64,000 bases of DNA from Euryodendron excelsum (GCA_033060915.1 CM065377.1:51212683-51276682), one strand, 5' to 3'. Counted from the first letter of the stretch, positions 11,633-24,668 are shown. Notes: generated by a model not told the origin, from the letters alone. A program made the numbers and translations.

Positions 11633-14600
11633 TAACAAGAAGGCCGTACAATTTTGATGTGAGACTCGAATAAACTGTCAATAATTGCTATTTCTTTAGA
11701 CTTTCTGTGGCAATTAATTAAATTAAGCCTTACATATAGCTGCTATTCATGACAATCGATTAAATTTTCTACTTGCTTCCCTCGACGGCCACATGTCCAT
11801 GTGGTGGCATTTTGGTACTTCTAATCAATGTTTAAAAAACTCAATTTAACTGAATTGAGTTGCCTTAACTCAATGGACAAACGAAAAACACATTAACAAA
11901 ATTCAATAGATTTCGAGTTTCTGTATGATTTGTTAAGTTTTGTTGAGTTTGGTTGAGTCACAGTAAATACTCCCTCAAGTTGGATTGTCCTTGAAATACA
12001 CACTTCAAAATTACAAAAAAAAAAAAAAAAAAAGCCATGTACCTTAATGAGACAAGCAATTTATTTGATTTAAGAATTAATAGTTTAGGTGTTATTTACA
12101 AATATTGAAGGATCAAACAGTAAAAGAAACAATAAAAATTAAAATATGTAATATTTTTCACTACCCTTTTTATTTATACATTAATTTAAAGTTATTCTTC
12201 ATCTATCGAGTGCTTTTAAAAATTCATTCGTGTCTTTATAACTCAACTCAATGATGCTTCAAGTTGGTCTTGAGTTTCATGCTTTTTAAACTTTGTTTCT
12301 AAAAAGTTTTGGAGAACTACAAAAACTTAGATGACAATCTTGGCCAGGTGTCCACCATTGCCAACATTTTGCTATTTATATAGAAAAGTAAATTCATGTA
12401 AAGCCTTCATGAACATTGAAAATCATGTGTAAAAGTGTCTCAATCTCATCCAACTTCAACTATTCTAAACCAAGGAAGGCTAAGGTCAAATATTATCTTA
12501 CTCTTCTACTCAGATTTGCCCCAGGTTCTGTTGTACTACCTAACTGTTTACTTATTACTCATCAACCCAAAACTTTGTGATACTTGCTTCCATGCCATTC
12601 TTACCTTACATCTATATATATATATATATATATTCATATAAATTTCACAAATGTGATTGAACTTTCCATTAACATTTCTTGTTCTAAAACTTTCCTAGAA
12701 AGAATGAGTGGAGAGCATGTATGAAGCTAAACAAACATATCCTAATACTATATGATTTATATTGATATGACTATAATCAAAGGCTAACGTCACCATGTTC
12801 GGGATCATGCAAGCACCCGTGGAGCATAATTAATCAAAGTAACTTAGATGTTGTTTTTATTAGTTAATTTACCAGCTAATTAAAGCTTAACTTCGTCTTT
12901 ACTTGGGTTTTTTCAATTAAAATCCAATGTTTAACCTTTTTTTATAAGTGTAAGCATCCCATTTTTGCTCGCTCGGCAATCTCTGACCCTACCGGATTCG
13001 GTTTCCAACATCACAACATGTGCAGGCTCAAGATGAGCCTTTCAATCTCCAATCCAACCAGTTGGTCGCTTCTCGGGCCTACAAGGATCCGTTGAAACCT
13101 TAAGCACCATGGTTCCAAGCAGTTTTCCGGACCGAGCGGTCCCGGAAACCAATGCCATCCAGGTAGCTTCCTAGGATCAGACGATCTCGGGGACCAACAC
13201 CTCATCAAAGATTCCAGACGGTTCACTTCTGGCGCCTGCTAGCCTACCAATGTAGAATGTCCGCCATTCGGTAGTTCTCCGGGACCAGACGTTCTCGGAG
13301 ACCAACACCACCCTTCCAAGTAGCTTTCTGGAACCAAGCGTTCTCAGGAACCAACACTACCCTATAGGTAGCTCTCCAAGACCATGCGTTCTTAGAGACC
13401 AACACTGCACAGGTAGTTTTCCGAGACCGGGCAGTCTTGGGAACCAACACCTAGGTCAACACTGGCGACTGCTAGCCCTACTCGGTTAAAAATGACCAAA
13501 CCTGCCCTTTGGGCCTCCTAGCACGTTTTGGGAAAGTTTAAAATCCCTCAAAATGATAAGTCCATCCTTCCATAATATTTTCAAACTATCAGGCGTCCCC
13601 CGCATGCCATTTGGTTCAAATCCGGTCCTCTTCCGGCTCACTCTGGTCAAAATGACCATTTTAGCCCTGAACGACTCAGCACGACACGAATCCCGCTGAA
13701 CAATGACAAACTCTCTCAAAACCATTCCTGACCATTTCCAGCCAACTCCGATCAAAATGACCATTTTGCCCCTAGGAGCCAAAAACGCCCCGAAACAGCA
13801 CCGACCTTAGGGTTTCGAGTAAAGGATTTCACCGCACGCCTTTGTTTAACCTAAGGAACACCCTGCGACACTAAACTCACACGACTCGATAAAAGTCCCT
13901 GGAGCGTCTCACAGACACTCCGTTTAAATTGTCTTTTCTCCCAATTCCCTGATCATATCTCACTGTTAACCGACTTGAGAAATGCGTAAATCAGGAAATT
14001 CTCAAAAGCTCGTCCATAGATTTTTCCATCGATACGGTTAGATCAAATAGATCACTTCCTGAAGCCCCCCATTGTACAGTGCAAAAACTATAACTTTCAG
14101 CAACTCCTGGAGCTTTCGCAGACGTTCCGTCAGCGTTGACTTTTTCTCCGATTCCCTAATTAAAACGCACCGTCAAACGACTTGAGAAATGTGTAAATTT
14201 GGGAATTCTAGAAAGTATTTCCAGAGTACTTTCCATCAGAACGGTCCGATCAAATAGATCGCTTCTTAAAGGCCTCGATCACATCAAACGAAAATAGCCA
14301 CTTTCGAACACCCATGGAGCGTATCACAGACGCTCCACAAAAGTGTCCTTTTTGGCACACTTCCTGAGACGATATCACGCATCTCCAAACGTAATTCAAA
14401 CTTTTTGAAAACATAAAAATTCATCGGATGCACTAGGAAAACATCCAGAGTGCGACCGATTCCCCCGGAACCTTCCTGGTTGGCCCAATTATCGAGGCAA
14501 AGTTTGGACAAACCTTCCCGGTGATGGAGCGTATGCTACATGCGCTCAAATTTTGATCAGATCGACCGACTTTCGATCAACGATCAAGATTTAATCAGTA

Positions 14601-14718
14601 CATAGGGTGCCACATGTTATTCTGGCAATGGAACAGTACCTGCGCATGTCCTACATGCGCACGGCCAAATTTTGGCTATGTGTATGTAGCACATGCGCAT
14701 GGTCTGTTCCAGATTGCT

Positions 14719-14726
14719 TATAAATA
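14719..14726 (+). promoter_or_regulatory. LTR promoter TATA box (solo LTR A1)
   Basis: TATAAATA followed closely by CCTCCTCCCT. The equivalent in copy A2 is at 33431-33438, with CCTCCTCCTG downstream. Conservation of both parts in two diverged copies supports a real LTR core promoter, marking the U3/R boundary region. Confidence 0.7.
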
Positions 14727-16137
14727 GAGGCCTCCTCCCTTACATATTCCAGGTTCGAAATTGATACGAAACTTTGTTGAAATCACTCCAGAAACTCGAA
14801 TCTTTACATATATTCCTCCACTCCAACACTTAGGTTAGATTCTACCCCTCCTAAGCCTATACACTCCACATACAAAGCCTCATACATACTTATACACTCC
14901 ACTCAAGTCTCTAAAGCCTTCTTAAAGTCACTTAAGCTCCAATCAAGACATCCATTAAAGATTACAAGAGTGTTGAAGGCAAAAGGTGGTATCCCTTTTA
15001 TATTTGTACTCTCCCCCACTTTTCTCTTCTCCCTCCTAGCCTACTTAGGCTATTCTCTTTTTTAATCCCCATCTTCACCCCCCCCTTTCTTGCATGCTTG
15101 AGCCAAGAGGGCTCCTAGATCATGCCTAGAGAAAAGTAAGTGAGAGCCACCGTGTAGGGGGACCTCTTACTAGCCTACTTTAAGATAGTATGGCCTAAGA
15201 ACCCCTTGTTTGTATGGTGAAGCCTAAAAGCCTTGTATGTGAATCATGACCCCTTGCATATTATTATTTTGATTACGTCTTGCATGCTTGGCTTCATTTT
15301 ATGTTTATTGCCATATTCCACAATGTTTGCATTGCTCTTAATTTCATGACATTTCTAAGTTCTACATGCCCTTTAAAAATTGTTCCAAGAGTTGGCTCCT
15401 TGAAGTTTAGGATGAGACTTTAGGAGTCATGCCTTAGAAAATCCCTCACTACCCCCTAATTCACACGTTTGCATCATCACATTTCGACTTGCACAAAGGT
15501 TGCTTTCAAACTCCCTAATCTTTAAGGTTCCCATCCTCTCAAATTTAGTGGTTAAAATGGCCCTATGGAACCCTCTCTTGAGTGGTCTCCCTTTATATTG
15601 GCCGTAGGACCCCTAAATTGTTAGAATAGTCCCATTTTCTCCTTACGATCGCCTAAGAATGATGTTCAAATCCTTTGATTTTTATGGTTTCCATTCTCTC
15701 AAGTTTAGGGGTTGGAATGGCCCCATGGAACCCTCTCTTGAGTGGTCTCCCTTTTTATTGGCCATATGAACCCTCTCTTGATGGAATGGTTCCCTTGAAA
15801 AATAGTTTTCAAAATTCTTCCCCAAAGATGATTTCAAAAATACATTCTCTCCATCTTTGCATAAAAATGATGTTCTAAAAATTACCATCATTATATTGAT
15901 TTTTGAACCCTTGTATTCTTGTCAAGATAGTGGTTATAATGGCCACGAGGAAACCTTCCTTGGAATGGTCTCTAATCACCAACTATACAAACTCTACTCT
16001 TGACTAGAGTCAAAATTTTCATGGAAATGATCTTTAAAGAGATGGCCTATCAAAATCCATTGTATAACATGTTGTGTTTTCCAAAACCCTCTCCAAAAAT
16101 GCATTAAACCAATTTTCAAAACCAACTTCCGATCCAA

Positions 16138-16560
16138 CCCTATGTTAACTTGACCCTAGGATAACTTGACCCTAGGTTAACTCAACTCTAGGATAACTTG
16201 ACCCTAGGTTAACTTGACCCTAGGTTGACTTGACCCTAGTTACCAAACCCTAGTTACCAAACCCTAGGTTAACTTGACCCTAGGTTGACTTGACCCTAGT
16301 TACCAAACCCTAGTTACCAAACCCTAGGTTAACTTGACCCTAGTTGCCTAACCATAGGTTAACTTGACCCTAGTTACCAAACCTTAGATTAACTTGACCC
16401 TAGTTACCTAACCATAGGTTAACTTGACCCTAGTTCACTCACATTAGGTTAACCCTAACCCGAGTTAGTTAACCATAGGTCCTCCTAACCTTAGGTTAAC
16501 CTAACCTAAGTTAGTTAACCTTAGGTTCCCCCTAACCCTAGGCAAACTCAACCTAGGTTA
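16138..16560. repeat. Minisatellite of CCCTAG-rich units inside solo LTR A1
   Basis: Reiterated 'aacttgaccctaggtt', 'gaccctagttacc' and 'aaaccctag' modules. The 60 bases of 16201-16260 are repeated identically at 16261-16320; flanking copies are degenerate. The AACCCTAG core looks telomere-like but the reading unit is not CCCTAAA. Copy A2 has only a short relic of this (about 35220-35280), so the array expanded in this copy or family branch. Confidence 0.88.
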
Positions 16561-17783
16561 GTACACTTCAAGGTTCCAACTCTTGAATCATTTTCCAAAT
16601 GATCTTTCAAATCTTCAAACTATTTTTTCCAAAACCTCCTACTCTTTTGGATTTCAAAAACCAACTCCATAATCTCTTCAAATGTTCTTACATTCCCTCT
16701 TCAAGGCCTTTCCAAAAATGTTTTCAAAGAGTCACAAACCTAGGGATTCCAAGGATAAGTGATAAATCAAGAACAACTTCCAAGGTTGTCCATATTAGGA
16801 TTCCAAACCCTTAGCCCTTTTCAAAAACTACTTTCAAAAATTAATTCATCAAAACATGCTTCCAAGATTTTCAAAACAAGGCTTCAAAAACACTTCCAAG
16901 TTCTCTTGAGACATGCCAAAGCATTCTTTCAAAACTCCCTCAAGTTGATCCTAAAACATTTTCAAGAAACACTCCACCATTCAATTTCAAGTCAAAACTT
17001 CCAAGACCATAAAGAGTCTTCAACTTCTAAAGACCCCAAAGTGTCTTAAACCCTTCCATAGACCTCAAAGAGTCTTCAACTTTCAAAGACCTCAAAAGTG
17101 TCTTAAACTTCTTCCAAGATCTCAACGTGTCTTCAAGCTTTCCAAAGGCCCTAATGTGCCTATTGTCCATCAGGCTCTTGCCCGAACTACGAATGACCTG
17201 ATTCTCGCCAAATGAGATACGTAGGCAACCTAAAATGGTGCGGTCATAACTTTTATTTCAACCCCAATCCCTTTTTCAAAAAAATTCCAATCAATTCAAA
17301 ATTTCTATTCCAAACTTCTTCCAAAACTTGCATCATGCATCATTCATCCAAAAAGTAATGACCAAATCCCTTTTTCAAAGTTCTAAGGTGGATATTAAGT
17401 GGACAATGGTAACTGTTTATCCTAGCGAGTGAACCAAGGATGATTAGACATATAGATATCAAAAGGGCGGGGTAGGGTGATGATCTTAGGATATTTTCCC
17501 TGCACGTAACCAACCCCCGAACCTTAGATTTCTGTTTTTGAAAGACCAAAATGGAGTTATTTTCAAAAAGGGCTTGAACATTTCAAAAGGTTGCCAAACA
17601 ACCTATTTTCTTAAAAACCCTCTCTTGAGGAAGTTTTCAAAAAACCTTTTCAAAAACTCTAAGCTTAACCTTCGGATTAACGCTTAGTTTTAGGTGCCCT
17701 GACTCACCTTTATCAAGTTAGGTGGCGACTCTTTTTTTTCTAAAAAAAAGCCCTTAGTCAAATCAATTTTCAAACCTAGTCGC

Positions 17784-17807
17784 ACTTGTCCTTTTAGGAG
17801 GACGAGT
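17784..17807 (+). other. Conserved hairpin near the 3' end of LTR A1
   Basis: A 24-nt self-complementary segment: ACTTGTCC pairs with GGACGAGT through one wobble, and the pairing extends inward. The second LTR copy has the same hairpin at 36217-36240, and all four differences keep pairing (C-G, T-A or G-T). It lies about 80 nt before the LTR end, in the transcribed part, so an RNA role such as 3'-end processing is possible but inferred. Confidence 0.55.
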
Positions 17808-17888
17808 TCTAGTGACAAAGTTCCGTGTTTTAGGGTCTCTGAGCTGAAAGGACCTTGGACACCCCAAAAACTAGGGCGCGACAATAAG

Positions 17889-18271
17889 CATTCGGCATTT
17901 TTTTTATACAAAAAATCAGAAAAACATAAAAGCTCTAGCACGTTAAAAAGCCTTGAGTTTCTTAGATAAAACCAATTTATAAGTTAATCCAAACGAGCTA
18001 CTGATATGCAAATCACCCATACTTGATTTGTTAATTACTTGTCCAAAATCTAGGGTTTGCTTATGCAGTGTTACCAGAATAAGTTGCCTACGTTTTAAAG
18101 TTGACCAGCAATCATAAATACATATATGTATGTATATATATACTAGGTAGATCATATATCTAAACGTTGTTAGCTTCTGTTGTGAGCTGTTTGATTGCTC
18201 TCTGCGTTTGGTTGAACTTTGAGTGAGTCTTGTTTATTGTCTCCAGGCCATTACTTTGACAAATACTTTAG
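17889..18271. other. Spacer between solo LTR A1 and the gypsy element E
   Basis: No gene or recognised repeat. It contains a short (AT)-rich run and one short low-complexity open frame with no recognisable similarity. Confidence 0.5.
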
Positions 18272-19820
18272 GGCTTGATCCACTTAATACACCTAAAAAC
18301 AGGTGCGGCAAAATAGTACATAATAAAAATAATTCAATAAAACTGAGATCAAACTATAGAGAGCCGATATAGTAGTTAAAATTGAATGACAAACGTAACC
18401 AAAAGAAAAAATAAATTTTTTTTATAGTTTTGAGATGGAGGTTGCTAAACTAGACAACGGCGCCAAAAATGTTTGACAAACATAATAAAATAAAATAGTC
18501 TTGGATTCAATTGATTTAATCACTTGACTTATTTGGAAATGATCAATACAAATTTATTAACTGCTGATCGTTTAACCTACTCGAATCTCATAAATTAGCA
18601 GATGAGTATATTTAAAATAATCAATCACTAGAATATGAAGTTAAAATCTAAACCCTCACAATAGACTTATAAATACTAAGCAATGTTTTGTCAGAGTATA
18701 AGTGTAGCAAACATATTTCAAGACACATGTTTTCAAATATTCTAGCTTAGAAACTTATTCAATTAAAATCTAAGACCCTCATCATCAATTTGCATATACT
18801 GAGTTATGCTTTGTCACGGCATAGAGTATTGCAAACATAATTAAAAATTTAAATTTTTCAAAGGAGCTAAACGTCAATTATCATAAATATAACTCGATTA
18901 ATTTCGGATTAGAATTAAGAGTCTTAGATTCTTACCAAAAGTTTAGACATAAAAACATACCAGACAGAGAATCCGCATAAAATATAAAAGTCTCCGAAAA
19001 GTGTAGAGTAAACCAGCATCTACTTTACTCTTACACTGCTCCTGTATTAGTTACACTACTCCTAAACTTATTCTAGTTTAAACTCACACGAAATTATTAC
19101 ATGTATAAAATATACGCATACATGCCCAAGCATGTAATATACCGAATGTGTGCAAAAACTCTAAATTTTCAAATAAATTCATAATGAAAAGACAAATCTT
19201 AATTAATCATCCCAATTTAGTCTAGCGATATTCCCAATTGGCTCCAAGAATAAAACTAGCTACTCATAATATTGAAAAGACTTGACTTAATAAAAAATGA
19301 CTTCATAAATAAAAAATGTTTAATACAGAAAAATAATTTACACAATAATAAAATAAAAGACTGAAATTAAAATAACAAACTATAAAAGTTGCTAATAAAT
19401 TAATTAAAAATCTACTCCTAAAGATAGAATATAACAGTGGAGCTCTCTGGCCTTCGTCAGACTCTCCGAACTCTCTGCCTCCCTTGCTGCCAATTTATAG
19501 GTTTAATCGAAGAAGGAAGCCTTCCACTTCCTTTGCTTTCTTTTCTTTCTTTATTTTCCATTTGATTCTTTTTGGCCGACAATGGCTTCCACCATCTCTT
19601 TCTTTTGTTTATTTCATCCAATCCACAGTCAATTCTTTTTGTTTGCTTTTAGTCCATCACCTGCACACAAACACACACACGCACACATATATATATAATA
19701 TATAACCACTAACATATATATAATATATATAATGCTAATATAATATATATATATATATATAATACATCCACTAGCACGCACACACACACACACATATATA
19801 TACATATATGTATGTAAAGA
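18272..19820 (-). mobile_element. 3' LTR (first part) of degenerate Ty3/gypsy element E
   Basis: Co-linear with 42631-44100 over about 1.45 kb: the same 'ggtgcg(a/g)caaaatagtaca', 'aaacgtaaccaaaagaaaaaataaa', 'gacttcataaataaaaa' and (CA)n(TA)n blocks in the same order. On the minus strand the sequence at 18454-18471 reads TTTTTGGCGCCGTTGT, a tRNA-Asp-type primer-binding-like motif, here lying inside the repeat. The copy breaks off in an AT/CA microsatellite at about 19820, where viral DNA begins. It resumes at about 31160. The second copy sits next to a PBS-like motif, so the pair is best read as the two LTRs of one minus-strand element, though the flanking 5-bp sequences do not match. Confidence 0.6.
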
Positions 19821-20210
19821 TTGGAAAAAGAACAAACAGTTGTATAAAAATGAGGAAACTATTGTCAACATTTTATAGGCACATCCCAAAAGGATATCAA
19901 AAATCAGGCATGACTTCAGTAAATTAAGATTACAATTGAAAATTTAAAACATAACTACTAAAAAGATTGAAAGATTACCAAGAGATCTGATACTTGAAAC
20001 TAACTACAGAGATTGAATACAAGAGAATTCTAGAGAGAGAGAGAGAAACTTAGCTTCTGAATTAGCCTACCTCAAAACATGGACAGACAGGGCATAAATA
20101 AAAAAAATTGTTGCTATTGATCTACATGCTTGATTACTGTAGCACTTTTGTTTTTTTGTAAAAAATGGTACTGCAACCACCAAAAGTGAATTAATTTGCT
20201 ATTGCTAGGA

Positions 20211-21520
20211 CTAACAGCTTTTCGATTTTGTTTGGACTGGAGTGAAGACGCCATAATAATCATCTTCGTTATATTGTGCAAGGTCAGTTAAGGAGACTTG
20301 AGAATCTTGCTTTAGATTTGTTAGAGATTCATCATCATCATTGTTAGAAAGGAATGATAGTATCTCCATTAATTGTTGATGAAGTTCCTTCTTGGTCTTG
20401 ACTACTGCTAATTTGGATAAATTCTGGCTCTTGCTAAGTAGAAACTGAGAATTAGCATCTGCAGAAATTGCTAGATGGGCTTAGAAGAATTTATGAACAG
20501 TTTGAGGGGTAACACTTTGTTTCCAATTGTCCTACCATTTAACTTGAAAGGTTTGAGCAAGGTAGAGAAAGGAGTCTTGAGAAATAATAGTATAATTCCA
20601 GGAACAAATCCATGGAATAGAAAATTGGGCTATAAAAGTAAGATTGTATGAAATTTGGAGAGGAAACGATTGGGTTTAATTTTATCTTGATAAATGACGA
20701 TAGCTTCTTGAATAGAGAGATGAAAGATTTGAGTAACACCTCCAAAATGAAACCACCAATAATAAAACCAGTTAGGAAATTCTAAGAAAAAATCTTTTTG
20801 AAAAGTAAACATCCAGGAATGGCTAAATGTAGAGTTTTTAAATAAGAAGGTGTTGAACCAAACATGTTGATAATCATAGTAATTGAGTGTATGTGGATTA
20901 AAATATTTCAAAAATATTCTAAATTGATAAGAATGGGAACCCCATTGTTCAAGGGTCAAAATTTTGGTAATATAAACAGTAGAGTAAGCAATTTGAAAAT
21001 TTCTAGGATTGGAATATTTTTTAAGGCTAATGGAATTAGTATCTATGAGAATAAATTTATAGAACTGTTGAGCGTAAATTGAAGAGAGTTGAAGAAAATG
21101 TGTGTTGGGAAGAAATAGTCTAAGAAAAATTTCAAATGGATCCTCAAACCATATTTGTTTTTTTAAAAGAACAATAGATTGTTCGTATTTGGTTTTGAGA
21201 AAATGCTTTAATTTGGGAGTGGGGTTTGAGACCGCCACTTGAGAAGGAGTGGGGTTAGAGACCATCACTTGTTGGGAAGAACGTGTTGTCATTTTCTGAG
21301 AGTTTGTAACCACGGTTGGGGTGATCGTCCTGGCATAAGTTTGGGAAAGTTGTTGAAATTGTTTAATAAGAGTTTGATTATACCAGTCACGTGGTGCAGG
21401 TGGAAGGGATTGGAGTGCTTGAAATGGGATTGGTTTCATGGCATAAGAGGATATGGACTGAGATTGAGTCTGAGGTTTGACTGGGGCCTTACTCGTATTA
21501 TGAGTTAGTTTGGGAGGCAT
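20211..21520 (-). pseudogene. Viral ORF2 (unknown function), left copy, broken
   Basis: A minus-strand frame opens at MPPKLTHNTSK and runs 296 residues to 20630. The carboxy-terminal part, ending at TAG 20211-20213, continues in another frame with at least one stop, so a frameshift near 20650 and a nonsense change break the gene. The first part is Ser/Thr/Pro/Gln-rich, the middle is rich in aromatic residues (Trp, Tyr, Phe), and the tail is acidic (run of Asn/Asp, then DDYYGVF). The position just after the polymerase ORF is that of the second ORF of florendoviruses, whose function is not known. The homologous segment in the right copy starts at about 30298 with the ATG changed to ATA. Confidence 0.65.
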
Positions 21521-21529
21521 GGTGAAAGT

Positions 21530-22921
21530 TCCTGTAAGAATTCTTGAGCAAGAAAATCTGAGATAGAATTCTCAGTACCTTTAATATAAGTAGTTTTGAA
21601 ATAAAAAATAGAAAGGATAGCTTGCCATCAAATTTGTTTAGAAGCTATATTTTCAACATCTTTGAAAATGATATTTTTTACAGCTTGACAATAACACAAA
21701 GTAAAAATTCTTGATTTAATAAATCACTTTGAAATTTAGAAATACATAAAACAATAGCCAAAATTTCCTTTTTGATAGTATTATAATTCTTTTGAATAAG
21801 GTTCCAAATACTTGAAATGAACCTAATCAGTTGTTCTTTATTATTGAGGACTTGTTTAAAAATACCGTCATAACTTACGTCGGAGGCATCGGTTTCAATA
21901 TTTTGAAGGTGTTAAGATTTGCTAAATTTAGACAAAGAAGGGTCTAGACATACTATTTAAGTGTTCTGACAATTTTGGTATGCTTACTAGACCAGGCAGA
22001 AGGATCCTTTTTAAGATGTTGACTTAATGGAGTACCAATCTGGTTTAAATTTGGGTAAAATTCAGAGACATAGTTGAGACTACTTAAAAAGCGTTATAAT
22101 TGATTTTTGTCTTTAATTTCTTCAGGAAACTTATTACCAAACTGAAGGTATCTTTCAATTGAGATAATGGTACTTTGGAAAATGTAATGACCTAAGAAGC
22201 AGAAACGTGTTTGAAAAAGACTAATTTTTTTGGCTGAAAAAACTAGACCATTGTGTTTAACAATATTAAAAAATAAATGAAGACGTTGCCAATGTTGGAC
22301 AATAAAGTTAGAAAAAATTAGAGCATCATCAATATAAACAATTGTAAATAGAGAATGAGGATTGAAAATATCATTCATAATTTTTTGAAATTCACTTGGA
22401 GCATTTTTCAATCCAAAAGGCATTACATTCCATTCATAATGGCCAAATGGTAAAGTAAAAGTAGTTTTGTACTAATCTTATTTAGCAATTTGGATTTGCC
22501 AAAAATCAGATTTCATGTCAAATTTTAAAAATACTTTGGCATGGCAAAGACGTTGTCAGGATAGGATACCTAACTGAGGAGCTCCACGTTCAATTTCAGC
22601 ATTTTTATGAACATAAAAAGCAACACAGCTTCACGAAGGGCGACTATGGTGTATTAATTTTTTGTCAAGAAGATCTTGGATTTCTTTTTTGCAATATTCA
22701 AAAAGTTCATGATTCATTTGGATGGGATGAGCTTTAGTAAGGATTTGTTTTTCAGAGAAATCGGAAGAATAAGGTAAGATAACTATATATTTGTGTCGAG
22801 ATCAAAAAGTATTGGGTAAATCAGAACATACCTTTTGTTGTAATTTAGTTAAAAATTTATTGATAGCTAATTGTACAGTTCCATCTTGTAAAGTGTGTTC
22901 GATTTGTTTGTAAGTCTTTTC
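21530..22921 (-). pseudogene. Viral reverse transcriptase-RNase H region, left copy
   Basis: Minus-strand pararetroviral polymerase. The intact stretch 22423-22094 begins MPFGLKNAPSEFQKIMNDIF and contains the catalytic YIDD box (codons at 22325-22336) and an FLGH motif. RNase H and a closing segment follow, down to the start of ORF2. Several frame breaks and stops are present (for instance immediately after 22094). The family copies an RNA pregenome into DNA; this copy is not functional. The wording is closer to florendovirus/petuvirus than to badnavirus or cauliflower mosaic virus; this is recognition by eye. Confidence 0.8.
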
Positions 22922-24668
22922 TGTTGGCACAAGTAGGCAACCCAAGAGGGGGGGTGAATTGGGTTTTATAGAATTTTTAACAAGAATTTCAACTAAAAAT
23001 TGTTTATGTATTTTAACAACAATTAGTCGAAATATATATATCAAGCAAGTGGAGTATATATCAATATATATATTTATGCAAACATGTATAGTGAGCAATT
23101 AACCAAAACAGAGGCAGAAAAGAAGTGCACCAGATTTATAGAGGTTCGGCCAACCTTGCCTACGTCCTCTCTTCTTCGATCCTTTCGAAGGAATTCCACT
23201 ATGTAATACTCCTTACACAACTGTTGGTTGTGCCACGAGTGCCCAGCTCACTCTTTACAAAAGCTTCTTCCCAAGCTTTCAAAATCCAAGAGATTTTGTC
23301 CAAGCTTCTCTTAAACTTACAAGTGTTTTTTCAAGAACACTCAAACTTACACGGTTACAAACCCACCCAAACGAGAATGAATGAAGATTATACAAAGAGT
23401 GACTCTCCTAGTGAGTATATGAATGAATACAACTCAATAGATAACTTTAAACACTCAGCAAAAATATGTGGCAGTTAGGTACAGGTGATTTTCAGCTTCA
23501 AGCACTTGATATGAATGGTATGATTGCTCTTCTCTACTTCTTTGAAGCTGTATGTATCTCATATATATAGGTATGGATCGATTCTAGCCGTTGGAGAAGT
23601 ATGGGAGAAGATTTGGTTGCATTCTTGCCCATACCGTCTGTCAGAAAACTAGCCGTTACGGTCTAGGGGTCGACTCTTTTCACAATGAGTCGACTCTTTT
23701 TGCATTTCAGCAGATTTTTCAAGTTTCTATCCAAATGAGTCGACTCTTTTGTTCCAGGAGTCGACTCTTTTGTTCCAGGAGTCGACTCTTTTCAGCAGTC
23801 TGCAGAATTGTTTGTTCTCTGTTGCAATGAGTCGACTCTTTTTGGCCAGGAGTCGACTCTTTTAAGCTTCTAGCAGAATTTCAAGGCTCTGTTCGAATGA
23901 GTCGACTCTTCTTACTTGAGGGGTCGACCCTTTTCCCAAAAAACCCATATTTTTGCAACTAGTCTTCATTGTTTTTCAAAACTTCCAATCTCTTCAAGGA
24001 TCATCTAAATAGGCTTTTTAAAGCTTGCAAACACTTCTTCAAGATTAGATGACTTCAAGAACATCTTCAATCCATTCAATGTGAATTCTCTTCATTTTTA
24101 TCACTTGTAGAGCTCTTCCATCATCATAGCTTCATCCATTGATTCAAGTCTTCTTCAAGATCTTCAAGAGAGCTTCCATGACTTAGAATCTTCATTTCTT
24201 TAATCAACATGGCTTCTCCATGGACTTCAACAACTCTTCCCAGAAAGCTTTTATGTTTTTGAGTTAGTCTCTTCTTTTTCATTCTTGCAAGATATCTTCA
24301 AGTCCTCAAAGTCTTCAATCTTTTAAATCAAGATTTTGATCATTTTCATTCTTCTTCTTTGATATCCATCATCTTCATTCTCTTATAAAATCACCATTGT
24401 TGAATATGTTATTCTTTCATGCTTATCAATCTTCAATCTAGAATTTTCATCAACTTGAGATTTCTTCTTCTTCTTATAATATCAGCTTTGTAGAATACAT
24501 CACTTCATCATGCTTTTCATTCTTTATTCAAATCTTTGCATCATAAATCCTCTATTATGATAAGCTTCAAGTCAAGATCTAATTAATAAGTCATCTGCAC
24601 ACTAAGTAGAATTATTAGATCATTTAACCATGTTTTGTTATTATCAAAATCAAGGCATTGACTCAACA
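22922..24668 (-). mobile_element. Solo LTR B1, Ty1/copia (SIRE-like)
   Basis: TG...CA ends, flanked by the exact 5-bp repeat TTTTC (22917-22921 and 24669-24673). Removing the element rejoins the viral sequence exactly as in the right copy. On the minus strand it begins TGTTGAGTCAATGCCTTG, followed by 'attttgataataacaaaac', and ends with 'ttcaccccccctcttggg' and AACA. This is the usual start and end of SIRE/Maximus-type copia LTRs, hence the minus orientation. Related copies are at 26476-28215 and 36790-38717. It contains a cluster of nine GTCGAC-centred palindromes (23667-23930). No coding region was seen. Confidence 0.85.
23667..23930. repeat. Palindromic iteron cluster (GAGTCGACTC) in solo LTR B1
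   Basis: Nine GTCGAC-centred sites in about 260 bases, most as the perfect 10-bp palindrome GAGTCGACTC followed by TTTT, alternately spaced about 21 and 50 bases. The same cluster occurs in B2 (27220-27465), and a cluster with different symmetric arms (TGTGTCGACACA) in B3 (37495-37665). Confidence 0.85.

Larger units (their letters stand above)
6400..12943. other. Intergenic region between the MYB gene and the first solo LTR
   Basis: No gene is supported; open frames here are short and low-complexity. It holds a 335-bp tandem duplication (6560-7222), a compound (CT)n(TA)n tract (9728-9806), a SINE-like relic (about 10170-10253, minus) and a small imperfect tandem duplication at about 11543-11632. 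Many AT-rich stretches resemble decayed MITEs but lack readable ends. Confidence 0.6.
12949..17883 (+). mobile_element. Solo LTR A1, Ty3/gypsy (Tat/Ogre-like), 4.9 kb
   Basis: It starts TGTAAGCATCCC and ends GGGCGCGACA (TG...CA), and is flanked by the exact 5-bp repeat ATAAG (12944-12948 and 17884-17888), the signature of a complete LTR insertion. The same family recurs at 31759-36312. Shared landmarks in order are: the 'ccatttttgc(c/t)c' start; 'atgaccattttgcccctag' blocks; TATAAATA (14719-14726 here) with a CTCCTCC stretch just after it; a block of CTTGCATGCTTG type; a 'tacgtaggcaacc' block; and a 24-nt hairpin near the 3' end. LTRs this long and the 'acgtaggcaacc' block recall Tat/Ogre elements, which is recognition and not proof. 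It contains no coding domain, so recombination between two LTRs probably removed the internal region. Orientation is taken from the TATA box. GC content is higher than the surroundings. Confidence 0.88.

Noticed and set aside
13011..13782. Several minus-strand open frames of 70-98 codons in the GC-richer part of solo LTR A1
   Set aside because: They lie in the U3 part of an LTR, show reiterated low-value wording and no domain. Higher GC alone explains the long frames.
16138..16560. Interstitial telomere repeat
   Set aside because: The unit is CCCTAG within 'gaccctaggtt', not the plant CCCTAAA heptamer, and it is confined to one LTR.
23667..23930. CRISPR-like array of regularly spaced palindromes
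   Set aside because: Plant nuclear DNA, repeat units only 10 bp, spacers short and similar to each other; this is an LTR minisatellite.
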